DNA from: DAIOEK01 sp036746315
GTDB lineage: Bacteria; Chloroflexota; Anaerolineae; Anaerolineales; Anaerolineaceae
Length of the DNA: 64,000 nucleotides
NCBI GenBank assembly: GCA_036746315.1
Contig: DAIOEK010000003.1
Span: 1-64,000, forward strand
Direction of reading: 5' to 3'
Positions 8,424 through 17,155 of this stretch are shown here, in pieces. Position numbers and translations under genes: made by a program. Each line of letters begins with the position of its first letter. Position 1 is the stretch's first letter. The notes under the pieces were generated by a model, which saw nothing but the letters and a program-made list of their open reading frames with translations, did no database searches and had not been told where the DNA came from.

Positions 8424-9863
8424 ATGAAATTTCCTTCCTTGCCATCCCTGAGAAGTGGCGTTGAAACCATCAAACAGACCTGGATAGAATCGATCACCCA
8501 AAAACCGGATAATCAGTTCAAGCTGATCCTATCAACCATCCTGTGTCTGGTGACATGTTGGATAGGCTACGTCTATGCCGATGTTCCCGGTGTGGATGGC
8601 TGGCAGTTCTGGACATGGCTTTGCTGCTTTATATTCCTCATGTTTTTGCTGTATGAAAAACCCGGTATCCGATTACATACCAATATCTGGATATTATTGG
8701 GGTTGTTTGTCGCAGCCATGCTCGCGCGGGTAATATATTTGGAAGCCATACCGGGCTTGTTTCACCTGGATGAGGCTGGCGTGGCATCCTTTGCCAGAGA
8801 TTCCATATTTGTAAATCCCAACGTGCAGTTAAATCCCTTCATCACCGGTCCGGCTTCCATGCCGACCTTGCATCACTATATCCTTCGTATCACCATGGGC
8901 ATTTTCGGATTCACGATCTTTGGGCTGCGTATCTCCTCCGTGGTGGCGGGCGCCCTCGGGGTGGTTTGCACATACCTGATGGTCAAGACCATAGCCGGCA
9001 AACGGATCGCCCTCTTTGCAGCTGCAATGATGGTTACCTATCATTTCTCCGTTCACTGGTCCCGCATAGGGTTGAATAACATTTGGGATACGTTATGGAT
9101 CCCATTGTGCATTTATGCTTTCTGCAAGGGATGGAAAGAAAAGTGGTATGGTGGGGCGATCTTTTCCGGTTTTGCCCTGGGCATAAGCCAGTATTTCTAT
9201 AATGGCAGCAAAATGGTTATTTTCCTTCTGCCCATCATCGTAATCCTGCTCTGGAAGCAGGAGACGGATTTCAAATGGAAGCTGGGGTACCTTGCCAGGC
9301 TGGGCGCGGTTGCATTATGTGTAGCCGGTCCGATATTTCTCTTTGCCCTGCGGCTGCCTGATGTTTTCTTTGAACGAACACACCAGGTTTTCGGCTGGCG
9401 TGATGATGCAGTGTTGATCCTGCTCAATGGTCGTCTGGATTACTGGGAATTCTTCTGGCGGCAACTGACCCTGTCGTTGGGCACTTACACCATCTATCCG
9501 GATCCAACGGGTTTCTACAATCCGGGAGTCCCGCTGCTCATGGGTCCCGCCGCCATTCTCTTCCTGACCGGGATCGTGCTGGCAATATACCAACGGAGCT
9601 ATATTCCCCTCGCATGGGTACTGATCACCACCTTTTTCGGCGGATTCCTACTTGGGGTGCCCAACAGTTGTTCTCATTATGTTGTAGTGATTCCCGCCAT
9701 CTGTTGGTTGGTGGCGATCAGCTTGAATTGGATATGGGAACGTGGCTGGCAGAAAGTGGCGATGGTCCTGTTGGCTGCGATCATGGCAATTGACGTGTAT
9801 TTCTATTTCGTCGTATTTGTCAGCCGGCTGCCGGGTGATTTTATATATCCGTTTCCAACATAG
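8424..9863 (+). CDS. GT39/ArnT-like membrane glycosyltransferase
   Basis: The ATG at 8424 is chosen because it has a GGAG ribosome site 5 bases ahead; an in-frame ATG 30 bases earlier has none. The roughly 479-residue protein has about eleven membrane segments and the first extracytoplasmic-loop acidic motif HLDEAG (about residue 115), the catalytic position of the PMT/ArnT family. Such enzymes move a sugar from a polyprenyl-phosphate donor to protein or lipid on the outer face of the membrane. Acceptor and sugar are unknown. The gene is isolated, 11 bases short of a convergent neighbour. Confidence 0.8.
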   Translation: MKFPSLPSLRSGVETIKQTWIESITQKPDNQFKLILSTILCLVTCWIGYVYADVPGVDGWQFWTWLCCFIFLMFLLYEKPGIRLHTNIWILLGLFVAAMLARVIYLEAIPGLFHLDEAGVASFARDSIFVNPNVQLNPFITGPASMPTLHHYILRITMGIFGFTIFGLRISSVVAGALGVVCTYLMVKTIAGKRIALFAAAMMVTYHFSVHWSRIGLNNIWDTLWIPLCIYAFCKGWKEKWYGGAIFSGFALGISQYFYNGSKMVIFLLPIIVILLWKQETDFKWKLGYLARLGAVALCVAGPIFLFALRLPDVFFERTHQVFGWRDDAVLILLNGRLDYWEFFWRQLTLSLGTYTIYPDPTGFYNPGVPLLMGPAAILFLTGIVLAIYQRSYIPLAWVLITTFFGGFLLGVPNSCSHYVVVIPAICWLVAISLNWIWERGWQKVAMVLLAAIMAIDVYFYFVVFVSRLPGDFIYPFPT

Positions 9864-9875
9864 GCCAGAACTCCC

Positions 9876-10568
9876 CTACCAGGGGATCAGCTTTTCGAAT
9901 TCTCGCAATTGCTTTCGCTTAGTTTGGTAATCCGGCAGGAAATATCCTACCCTCTGCCAGAAGGTTTTCGCATGCGAATGCACCTGGGTATGGCAAAGCT
10001 CGTGGATCATCACGTATTCAACCAGTTCCGCAGGGAGGAAGATCAGTTTCTGGTTCAGGCTGATGTTATTTTGCGCCGAACAACTGCCCCAACGCGTTCG
10101 TTGATCGCGGATGGTGAGCCCGGCATACGGAATTCCAATTCGATTACCAACCGCCATAAACCAGCCGGGCAAAATGGCATCCGCCCGCTTCTTCACCCAC
10201 GACTTGACCAGCCTTTTGACGATCATTCTCGAGCGGGTATTCCCGGTAATCAACAGCACATGATGTGCCTGCTGCTTGAGGCGGGTGGCTTTGCTATTCT
10301 CGTACCGGTAAACGATTTTCCAGGTCTCGTTCACCGAGCGCAAATCAATCTGTTCCGGCAGAGCAGCTGCGGGTTTGGGCGCCTGCTCCAACCGCTGAAA
10401 GGCACGCTCTATCCACGATTGCTTTTCCAGCAAAATGGAGGGCAGCAAACGTTGGTCGAAGCCGCGCGGAATGGTCACGATCAATCCATCCTCATGGCTT
10501 ACCCGCAGCCCAATGCTCCGGGAACGTGCGCTTATCCGCACTTTGTAAGGGGGCAGGTCGAACGACAT
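9876..10568 (-). CDS. YgjP-like/DUF45 zinc metallopeptidase-fold protein
   Basis: A 230-residue soluble protein. The C-terminal half carries RWGSCS and then the zinc motif MIHELCH (HExxH) with a downstream HAKTFW His as the likely third ligand, the exact pattern of the YgjP/DUF45 family. Family members often accompany restriction-modification or DNA-processing genes, but no such partners are here. The natural substrate is unknown. It is read 3 bases after the YwaF-like gene stop on the same strand, indicating co-transcription. Confidence 0.85.
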   Translation of the reverse strand: MSFDLPPYKVRISARSRSIGLRVSHEDGLIVTIPRGFDQRLLPSILLEKQSWIERAFQRLEQAPKPAAALPEQIDLRSVNETWKIVYRYENSKATRLKQQAHHVLLITGNTRSRMIVKRLVKSWVKKRADAILPGWFMAVGNRIGIPYAGLTIRDQRTRWGSCSAQNNISLNQKLIFLPAELVEYVMIHELCHTQVHSHAKTFWQRVGYFLPDYQTKRKQLREFEKLIPW

Positions 10569-10571
10569 GGA

Positions 10572-11315
10572 TCAACCCGCGGCAGTTTGTGCCCGTTTCT
10601 TCGCCAATGCGTCTTTGATGATGAATGGAATATACAACACCACGCACATGACAAAGCCCACCAGCTCAAGGCTGAGGATGTACCAGGGAAAAGGTCCCAA
10701 CACATCCAGCAGGGAAGCCGTCGACGGCTTGTGGGCGATGAACATGTAATTGCTGCCAAGCAGGATGTTGATCACATACACAACCGCCATGTAAATATTT
10801 GCCCAGATGAAAACACGCTTGATCGAACTCCAGGTTGGTCGGAAACCTTCCACCACGGTCATATAAATTGCCTCGGTGATGATCAGCCCATGCGCCAGCA
10901 GCGTTTGCACAGCCCGGAAGTGAGGCAGCCCGTAGATGCCGGCATCGGGGGTCAGAAACGCCTGCAGCGCACCGGCAATCCCCAGAAAATAGCTCAGCTC
11001 ATAAATACGATAGCTGCGAGTGAACAGCATGATGCTGTTTAAAATGACAAAGACCGAACAAAGATGCAGCGGAAGGTTTTCCTGAACATTCCACAGACCA
11101 ACCATGGCACTCCAAACATGCCAGGATAATTCGATCACGATGGAAGAAATGGCCAGCCCGTATCGGAATCGCTTGCGAAATATGGGGCTTTCGTTCTTGC
11201 GGATAAAAATAAACGAAAGGTTGAACAGCACAAAGAAAATAATAAAACCAAGATGCCAGGCGCCAAAAAGAACAAACGCGCCGCCGGTATAATCGCGGAG
11301 AAAATATTGAACCAT
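10572..11315 (-). CDS. YwaF/TIGR02206-family integral membrane protein
   Basis: A 247-residue protein with about seven membrane segments. It has the conserved family elements LPLHLCSVF, a FLTPDAG stretch, an FRAVQTLLAHG stretch with the family His, and a late GSNYMF followed by GPFPWYI. The family (related to eukaryotic TMEM164) has no proven role in bacteria; the TMEM164 link suggests lipid acyl handling, but this is inference only. It is the first gene of a two-gene minus-strand unit with the DUF45 metallopeptidase. Confidence 0.8.
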   Translation of the reverse strand: MVQYFLRDYTGGAFVLFGAWHLGFIIFFVLFNLSFIFIRKNESPIFRKRFRYGLAISSIVIELSWHVWSAMVGLWNVQENLPLHLCSVFVILNSIMLFTRSYRIYELSYFLGIAGALQAFLTPDAGIYGLPHFRAVQTLLAHGLIITEAIYMTVVEGFRPTWSSIKRVFIWANIYMAVVYVINILLGSNYMFIAHKPSTASLLDVLGPFPWYILSLELVGFVMCVVLYIPFIIKDALAKKRAQTAAG

Positions 11316-11386
11316 CTATACAACCCCTCCCTTATTGGATTTATAATGAATATAGTAATTCTAAATGAAAACCCGAAAAGGCACGA

Positions 11387-12235
11387 ATGGATTTGAATCG
11401 GCGGCGGATAATCATCAACGCGGATGATTTTGGTCTGACGGACGGGGTGAACCAGGCAATTCTGGACCTTGCCCGCAAAGGTCATATCACCAGCACAAGT
11501 GTGATGATCAATCACCTGATGCACCAGCAACTCGAAGTTCCCCAGGACCTTCGCCAGATTGTTGGACTGGGCATTCACCTTAACCTGACCTCGGGTATTC
11601 CTGTCCTGCCCATCGAGGATGTTTCGACACTGGTGGAGGCGGATGGCAATTTCCGCTCTGCCAATTTCTTCTTTGAGAATACAACCACCTACAATATGCT
11701 GCAAATCGAAAAAGAGTGGCGGGCACAAATTATCAGCTTTGTGATCAAATTCGGGCGTCCCGATCATCTGAACAGCCATGATCACGTTCATTTGATCCCG
11801 CGGCTGTTCAAACTGTTCGTTGCCATCGCCGGAGAGTTGCAGATCCCCATCCGTCTGCCCATTCCCCTGGATTTGATCCCCGAGGTGGAAGAAATGGGCG
11901 ATTTTCTCGGCCTCGGTTCCCGCATCACCCGCCACATGCTGGATGATGATGTAAAGATGGTCCAATATACTGGGGTGCGCTTTCCAGATTATTTTGCTGA
12001 AAACTTCCTGCAGGTGATTTCGAATAAACCCACCCTGCAGCAAAAGGTCATCGACAACCTCCCGCTGGGAACCACGGAGCTGATGTGTCACCCGGCCTAC
12101 GTGGATGCCAACTTGCGAAAAGCCAGCCGCTACATCGATGAGCGCGACCGGGAACGTATAGCGCTGGAACGCAGGGGATTCTTCAAACTACTTTCCCAAT
12201 CAGAAATTGAGCTGGTCCGTTTCAATCAAATCTGA
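11387..12235 (+). CDS. YdjC/ChbG-family carbohydrate deacetylase
   Basis: A 282-residue enzyme of the ChbG/HpnK family, which removes acetyl groups from N-acetylated sugars (ChbG acts on chitooligosaccharides). Metal-binding and catalytic positions are visible: NADDFG near residue 10 (paired Asp), HDHVHL near 127, and CHPAY near 230. A second, divergent paralogue lies at 41657-42466. It is followed 20 bases later by malic enzyme, so the two could share a transcript, but no functional link is evident. Confidence 0.88.
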   Translation: MDLNRRRIIINADDFGLTDGVNQAILDLARKGHITSTSVMINHLMHQQLEVPQDLRQIVGLGIHLNLTSGIPVLPIEDVSTLVEADGNFRSANFFFENTTTYNMLQIEKEWRAQIISFVIKFGRPDHLNSHDHVHLIPRLFKLFVAIAGELQIPIRLPIPLDLIPEVEEMGDFLGLGSRITRHMLDDDVKMVQYTGVRFPDYFAENFLQVISNKPTLQQKVIDNLPLGTTELMCHPAYVDANLRKASRYIDERDRERIALERRGFFKLLSQSEIELVRFNQI

Positions 12236-12255
12236 TCCACCAGGAGCATGGCAGC

Positions 12256-13524
12256 ATGAACAAAATCACCCCCGAAGAAGTTCTGGCATATCATCAGGGA
12301 GGGAAAATCTCTGTAGAACCGTCCAAACCTTTAACCACCCAGCGTGACCTTTCCATGGCATACACCCCGGGGGTTGCCATTCCCGTACTTGAGATCGAAA
12401 AAGACCCGCAGGCAGCTTATTTATATACAGACCGCGCCAACCTGGTGGCGGTCATCTCCAATGGCACAGCCATCCTCGGGCTGGGAGATCGCGGCGCACT
12501 GGCATCCAAACCTGTGATGGAAGGCAAGGGGGTATTGTTCAAAAAGTTCGCCGGGATCGATGTTTTCGACATCGAAGTGGATACCCATGATACGGAAGAA
12601 TTAATTCAAATCGTGCGTGGTATTGCCCTCACGTTCGGCGGCATTAACCTGGAGGATATAAAATCGCCCGAATGTTTCGAGATCGAACAACGGCTGATCG
12701 ATATGCTCGACATCCCGGTCTTCCATGATGACCAGCACGGAACCGCCATCATCCTGGGCGCTGCGCTCACCAACGCGCTGGAAATCGTCGGCAAGAAAAT
12801 GGAGAACGTGAAGGTGGTCTTTTCCGGAGCCGGTGCAGCCGGCATTTCCTGCGCCCGCCACCTGGTAAAGATGGGCGTACCACGCGGGAACATTTGGATG
12901 TGCGATATTCACGGTCTGGTATATCAGGGGCGCAAGGAATTGATGTTCCCCGAAAAAGATGCCTTTGCCCGGGGAGATCAACCCGCAAGCCTCGCCCGGG
13001 TGCTGGAAGGCGCCGATGTATTTATCGGTCTGTCTGCGGCGAACATCCTCACCGCGGATATGCTTGCCAAAATGTCCTCCGACCCCATCATTTTCGCCAT
13101 GGCAAACCCCGACCCTGAAATCCCCTACGACCTGGCGCGGGCAGCCCGACCGGATGCAATTGTCGCCACCGGTAGATCGGATTATCCAAACCAGATTAAC
13201 AATGTACTGGGCTTTCCGTTCATCTTCCGCGGCGCACTGGATGTGCACGCCAGCGCCATCAACGATGAGATGAAACTGGCGGCATCGCATGCGCTGGCAG
13301 CCTTAGCCCGCGAAGCCGTACCAGCCAAAGTGCTCAAGGCTTATGAACTGGATCATCTTGAATTCGGCAGGGATTACATCGTCCCCAAGCCGCTGGACCC
13401 GCGTGTTTGTCTGTGGGAGGCGCCAGCCATTGCCGGTGCAGCCATGCGCAGCGGCGTTGCAAGAAAAACAATCGACCTGGATCAATATCGCAGGTCGCTG
13501 TCGGAAAAGTTCCATATTGGGTAA
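12256..13524 (+). CDS. NAD(P)-dependent malic enzyme, short form
   Basis: A 422-residue enzyme that oxidatively decarboxylates malate to pyruvate and CO2. The catalytic Tyr/Lys region begins with MAYTPGVA and continues with ISNGTAILGLGDRG, the metal site includes FHDDQHGTA, and the Rossmann domain has the dinucleotide-binding FSGAGAAGIS. The length matches the short bacterial forms lacking the phosphotransacetylase-like tail of MaeB. Cofactor preference is not clear from the motif. A clear AGGAGCATGGCAGC leader precedes the ATG. It provides pyruvate and reducing power and could serve propionyl-CoA/methylmalonyl-CoA metabolism (see the mutase at 56060). Confidence 0.93.
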   Translation: MNKITPEEVLAYHQGGKISVEPSKPLTTQRDLSMAYTPGVAIPVLEIEKDPQAAYLYTDRANLVAVISNGTAILGLGDRGALASKPVMEGKGVLFKKFAGIDVFDIEVDTHDTEELIQIVRGIALTFGGINLEDIKSPECFEIEQRLIDMLDIPVFHDDQHGTAIILGAALTNALEIVGKKMENVKVVFSGAGAAGISCARHLVKMGVPRGNIWMCDIHGLVYQGRKELMFPEKDAFARGDQPASLARVLEGADVFIGLSAANILTADMLAKMSSDPIIFAMANPDPEIPYDLARAARPDAIVATGRSDYPNQINNVLGFPFIFRGALDVHASAINDEMKLAASHALAALAREAVPAKVLKAYELDHLEFGRDYIVPKPLDPRVCLWEAPAIAGAAMRSGVARKTIDLDQYRRSLSEKFHIG

Positions 13525-13532
13525 CGCCACAT

Positions 13533-14558
13533 CTACGGTTTGACGATCACCGCCCGGCAAACATAACGATCGACTGCGCCAAAACGATACTTGTATTCCT
13601 CGTCGCCGCGCATAAAGTCGAATTCTGTATAACCGTTTTCATTGGCCCATTTCAGCAAATAGCCTAACAACACCCACCCGGGTGAGTATTCCACCAGGGA
13701 GTTATTGATCCCCGAGTTGTACACCCACAGGTGATTGATATAGTCAAAGCTCAAATAGGCTGCCGCTTTGACCCCATCCACCGTCAGGAAAGCCAGATGA
13801 AGGCAGCCGGTATCATAGGCGCAGCGGATGGTGTTCGCCATCTGCTCGCGCATGCGCTGTGTGAGGAAGCGGGCTTTTTCTTCATCCTGTGCCATTAAAT
13901 CCAGGAAAGCTTGGGTATCTTCCTCCAGCTTTGCCTGGTCCGTCAGCACATACCACGCCACCGGAACGGGCCCGCTTTCAGCACGGCGCATCTTTCTGCG
14001 GATTTCATGGCGCTGCTTTTTATCGATCCCCGCCAGGTAGGTTTCCCAATCGCCGGGCAGAAAAATTCGCGGGGATTTTTGTAACACCTCTGAGTGATAG
14101 CCCCATCCGAATTCGGCGCTTACTTTTTCCAGCGCCGGGAGGGAGGGGCTTTCATGGAGAATGTTGTAAAGATCCAGTTGATCCCATTGGGGCACGTCAG
14201 GGGTGCCCAGCAGGGTGAACAATCCCCGCAAGAACATTTCCAAATACTCGGGCCGGACGATAAAATCCAGGTAATCGACAATTTCAAAACTGCCGATGAA
14301 CATCAGGGAAAGTTTCCCGGTTTTGCAATGATTGAGAAAGAGCGGGGCGATGCCAACCAGTTGATCTCCATCGCGGGCGGTAATGACCAGCAGATCGCCG
14401 GTTTCCCATTCCCCACCGCCGCGGGTATCCCACCATTCACGTAAAAATTCGTGCCGTAAAAATGGCACGTGCGTCTGGCTGTTATCCAGCAGGTTGTTCC
14501 ATTCAGTTTTCAGTTCATCCCATTGCGGAATTTCAGTGATAATCTCGTAGCTCAGCAT
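13533..14558 (-). CDS. GNAT/FemAB-like acyltransferase (BioF2-like, PF13480 type)
   Basis: The start at 14558 gives the family-like N-terminus (LSYEIITEIPQWDELKTEWN), while an upstream in-frame ATG at 14630 would add 24 residues unlike the family; neither has a strong ribosome site. The product of about 341 residues has a first half with LVGIAPLFL and a C-terminal GNAT core with KAAAYLSF and FDFMRGDEEYKYRFG, a signature of the CelD/BioF2-like acetyltransferase group linked to exopolysaccharide or cell-surface modification. Substrate unknown. It converges with malic enzyme and is divergent from the next gene. Confidence 0.75.
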   Translation of the reverse strand: MLSYEIITEIPQWDELKTEWNNLLDNSQTHVPFLRHEFLREWWDTRGGGEWETGDLLVITARDGDQLVGIAPLFLNHCKTGKLSLMFIGSFEIVDYLDFIVRPEYLEMFLRGLFTLLGTPDVPQWDQLDLYNILHESPSLPALEKVSAEFGWGYHSEVLQKSPRIFLPGDWETYLAGIDKKQRHEIRRKMRRAESGPVPVAWYVLTDQAKLEEDTQAFLDLMAQDEEKARFLTQRMREQMANTIRCAYDTGCLHLAFLTVDGVKAAAYLSFDYINHLWVYNSGINNSLVEYSPGWVLLGYLLKWANENGYTEFDFMRGDEEYKYRFGAVDRYVCRAVIVKP

Positions 14559-14686
14559 GTCTGAATTGTAACACCAGTGACCTGATAGCACGTTGGTGAA
14601 TACATGGTTGTACTGGTAAACAACTTGCATCCTGATTGTTGATGGTTTTGCAAATCACTCATTCTACTTACTGGACATAAAAAGCT

Positions 14687-17149
14687 GTGTTGGATCTAAA
14701 CCTTTACCCGCTTCACATCAAAGACAGTGTTGAACAAGCCTACCTGCCGGGCTTGCATTTTGGCGTTTCGCCCAAGAATGCCACCCGTTCCAGGCAGGGC
14801 GATCAACTGGTGATGTTGCTGACCGCGATTAATGAGATGGTGATTTCACCCGACCGGATGACTTCCGCCCTCGAAAAAAGTGCGGCAGATTATTATCATT
14901 CCACGGGAACGGTAACCGCCGCGCTAAAACGATGCGCGGAGAGCTTGAACGACGCCCTGTTGGAGTACAACCTCAAAGAGAGCGCCGGCGGTCACCAGCA
15001 AAGCTGCATGCTGAATATGGCGGTGGTCCGTGAAGATCGGGTGTATGTTGCCCACGCAGGCTATACGCATAGCTTTATCCTCAATAAAAACAAAACCGAG
15101 CACTTCTTCGACCCCGAAATGTCCGGGCGCGGCATCGGATTGAGCCGCACCACCACACTGCGTTTCTTCCTGTCGGAACTCGCCGGCGATGAATATGTGC
15201 TCTTCAGCCCGGAACCGCTGGCAACCTGGACCCCTTCCAACCTGGCAGGCAGTCCATCCATTGCGCTGGATTACCTGCGCCGCAGGTTGTTGAACCAGGT
15301 CTCGCCGAATATTCGCGCGCTGCTCATTCAGGCAGTTGAAGGCTCTGGAAGGGTGATCCTGCAGGCGCCGCTCTCCAGCAAATCGGGCTTCTTTGTCCCG
15401 GCTGCCGGCAACGGAGCCGCGGCCCAGCCACAGCAGGCGAACAAAACGGTCACCCGCGATGGGCGGGTTGTTCCTTCCATGGCGGTGCCGTCCTCCAGAC
15501 CGTCCGCCCCCGATTACCCCCCGCAGCCGGCAAAACCGGATGGATCCAGCCCGCTTGCCGGGCAGAAGACGGTCGTAAAACCCCTGCCGGTACCGGCTGC
15601 TGCCGAGATCGAAGATGAGATCGAGCCGGGATTTTTCGAAGGCATCAAAGCGCTGGGGAAGGAAGCTGCTGAGAAGGGCAGGAACCTCCAGGGCAGCATC
15701 AGCCGATTTACCGGCCGTTTCAGAAGGAAGACGGTGGATGAGGAAGGGGTCGAAACACCCGTTCGCGCACCGCGAATTCCAATCAATACCGAACCGCTGC
15801 GCCGCTCTTTTGTCAAACTGGAAAAAGGCGCCTCGGTAGCTGCCAACATCACCGGCAAGACTTTGCAAAAGACCGCCTCCACCATGGGGGGCGTTGTCGG
15901 CGGTGCGGTGGAATACATCACCCCCGAGGGCGGATTCCAATTGCCGCGCATCTCCAACAAGGCGCTGATTCTGATCTCGGTGATCGTGCCGCTGGTCGTG
16001 GTCGCCGCCGGATCATCCATCTATTTCCAGCGCGGCAGATCCGTGCAATTCGAGCAATATTACAGCCAGGCGGAAGCACTTGCCGCCCAGGCTGGCAGCC
16101 AGAAAGACCCCGATGAAGTACGCGATATCTGGCAGCAGGCACTGGTGCTTTTGGATCAGGCGGAGAAATACGGCAAGAACGACAAATCCACCATCCTGCG
16201 CCAGCAGGCACAGGATGTGCTGGATGATGTGGAAGGCGTGGGGCGTCTTGATTTTGCACCCGCCCTGCCCGAGAACCTTCCCGGCGGAACCAAGATCACC
16301 CGCATGCGTGCCACCACCACCGATTTGTTCATGCTGGATTCCTCCGACGGCAAGATACTGCGCGCGGTGCTGACCGGGCGTGGCTTCGAACTGGATACCA
16401 GCTTTACATGCGCCCCCGGACCCTATGGATCGTATGTCGTTGAACCCTTCGTGGATTTTGCACTGATGCCCAAGGGTAACTCCCTCGGCGCATCTATCGC
16501 CGCGCTGGATAAGAATGGCAACATCGTATACTGCGGTTCCGGCACCAGCGCCACATCCATGACGCTCATGCCGCCCGAAACCGGATGGGGAAGCATCGAC
16601 ACCCTTGCCATTGATTCAGGGCGTCTGTACGTGCTGGATAAGAACTCCAATGCCATCTGGGTATACTTCGGATCTGGCGGCACCTACAGTGAATCACCGG
16701 AACTGTTCTTCAACAAGGACATTCCAGAGTTGAACGATATCATCGATTTCTCGATCAATGTCAACGATCTTTATATGCTGCACCAGGATGGACATCTCAC
16801 CACCTGCACCTATGGCGCCATTTCGGGAACAGCCACCAAATGCAAGGATCCATCACCGTATTCCATTGAACGCCCAAACGTCAAGAACAAGCCGGTGATC
16901 ATTCCTGAAACCACTTTCACCCAAATTCAGTATTCGGCGCCGCCCGATCCTTCGATCTACCTGCTGGATACATCCAGTGTATCCATCTATCATTTCAGTG
17001 TAAAACTGGCAATGATGAAGGAATTATCGGTACAGGCGGGTGATCCGCAGCAACTGTTGAAACGCAAGCCAACCGCCTTCACCGTGAATCCGGCCAAGGT
17101 GGTGTTCATGGCATTTGACAACAAGGTGTATTCGGCTGTTTCGCCCTAG
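14687..17149 (+). CDS. PP2C-like domain/transmembrane/beta-propeller-like protein
   Basis: An 820-residue protein read from GTG (14687), with TTG as the next codon and no clear ribosome site. Residues about 1-215 resemble a PPM/PP2C phosphatase fold (RSRQGDQL, SCMLNMAVV, HAGYTHSFIL), but the canonical GD metal-binding pairs are altered, so it may be a pseudophosphatase. A Pro/Ser-rich linker follows (about 240-300), then an alpha-helical segment, one transmembrane helix near 430-450, and an extracytoplasmic region with an EAL-rich helix and repeated strands resembling a propeller (LFMLDSSDGKIL, LYVLDKNSNAIW, IYLLDTSS). The N-terminus would be cytoplasmic. Function unknown; possibly a sensor that couples outside state to inside signalling. 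Confidence 0.6.
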   Translation: MLDLNLYPLHIKDSVEQAYLPGLHFGVSPKNATRSRQGDQLVMLLTAINEMVISPDRMTSALEKSAADYYHSTGTVTAALKRCAESLNDALLEYNLKESAGGHQQSCMLNMAVVREDRVYVAHAGYTHSFILNKNKTEHFFDPEMSGRGIGLSRTTTLRFFLSELAGDEYVLFSPEPLATWTPSNLAGSPSIALDYLRRRLLNQVSPNIRALLIQAVEGSGRVILQAPLSSKSGFFVPAAGNGAAAQPQQANKTVTRDGRVVPSMAVPSSRPSAPDYPPQPAKPDGSSPLAGQKTVVKPLPVPAAAEIEDEIEPGFFEGIKALGKEAAEKGRNLQGSISRFTGRFRRKTVDEEGVETPVRAPRIPINTEPLRRSFVKLEKGASVAANITGKTLQKTASTMGGVVGGAVEYITPEGGFQLPRISNKALILISVIVPLVVVAAGSSIYFQRGRSVQFEQYYSQAEALAAQAGSQKDPDEVRDIWQQALVLLDQAEKYGKNDKSTILRQQAQDVLDDVEGVGRLDFAPALPENLPGGTKITRMRATTTDLFMLDSSDGKILRAVLTGRGFELDTSFTCAPGPYGSYVVEPFVDFALMPKGNSLGASIAALDKNGNIVYCGSGTSATSMTLMPPETGWGSIDTLAIDSGRLYVLDKNSNAIWVYFGSGGTYSESPELFFNKDIPELNDIIDFSINVNDLYMLHQDGHLTTCTYGAISGTATKCKDPSPYSIERPNVKNKPVIIPETTFTQIQYSAPPDPSIYLLDTSSVSIYHFSVKLAMMKELSVQAGDPQQLLKRKPTAFTVNPAKVVFMAFDNKVYSAVSP

Positions 17150-17155
17150 CGGATT

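Noticed and set aside
8218..8427. Plus-strand small frame in the recX upstream region
   Set aside because: Overlaps the structured RNA candidate and its promoter, has no ribosome site, and ends inside the start of the glycosyltransferase gene.
9909..11042. 377-residue plus-strand frame
   Set aside because: It is antisense to the DUF45 and YwaF-like genes, has low-complexity composition and no family resemblance.
14924..15940. 338-residue minus-strand frame
   Set aside because: Antisense to the PP2C-like gene; composition typical of a shadow frame.
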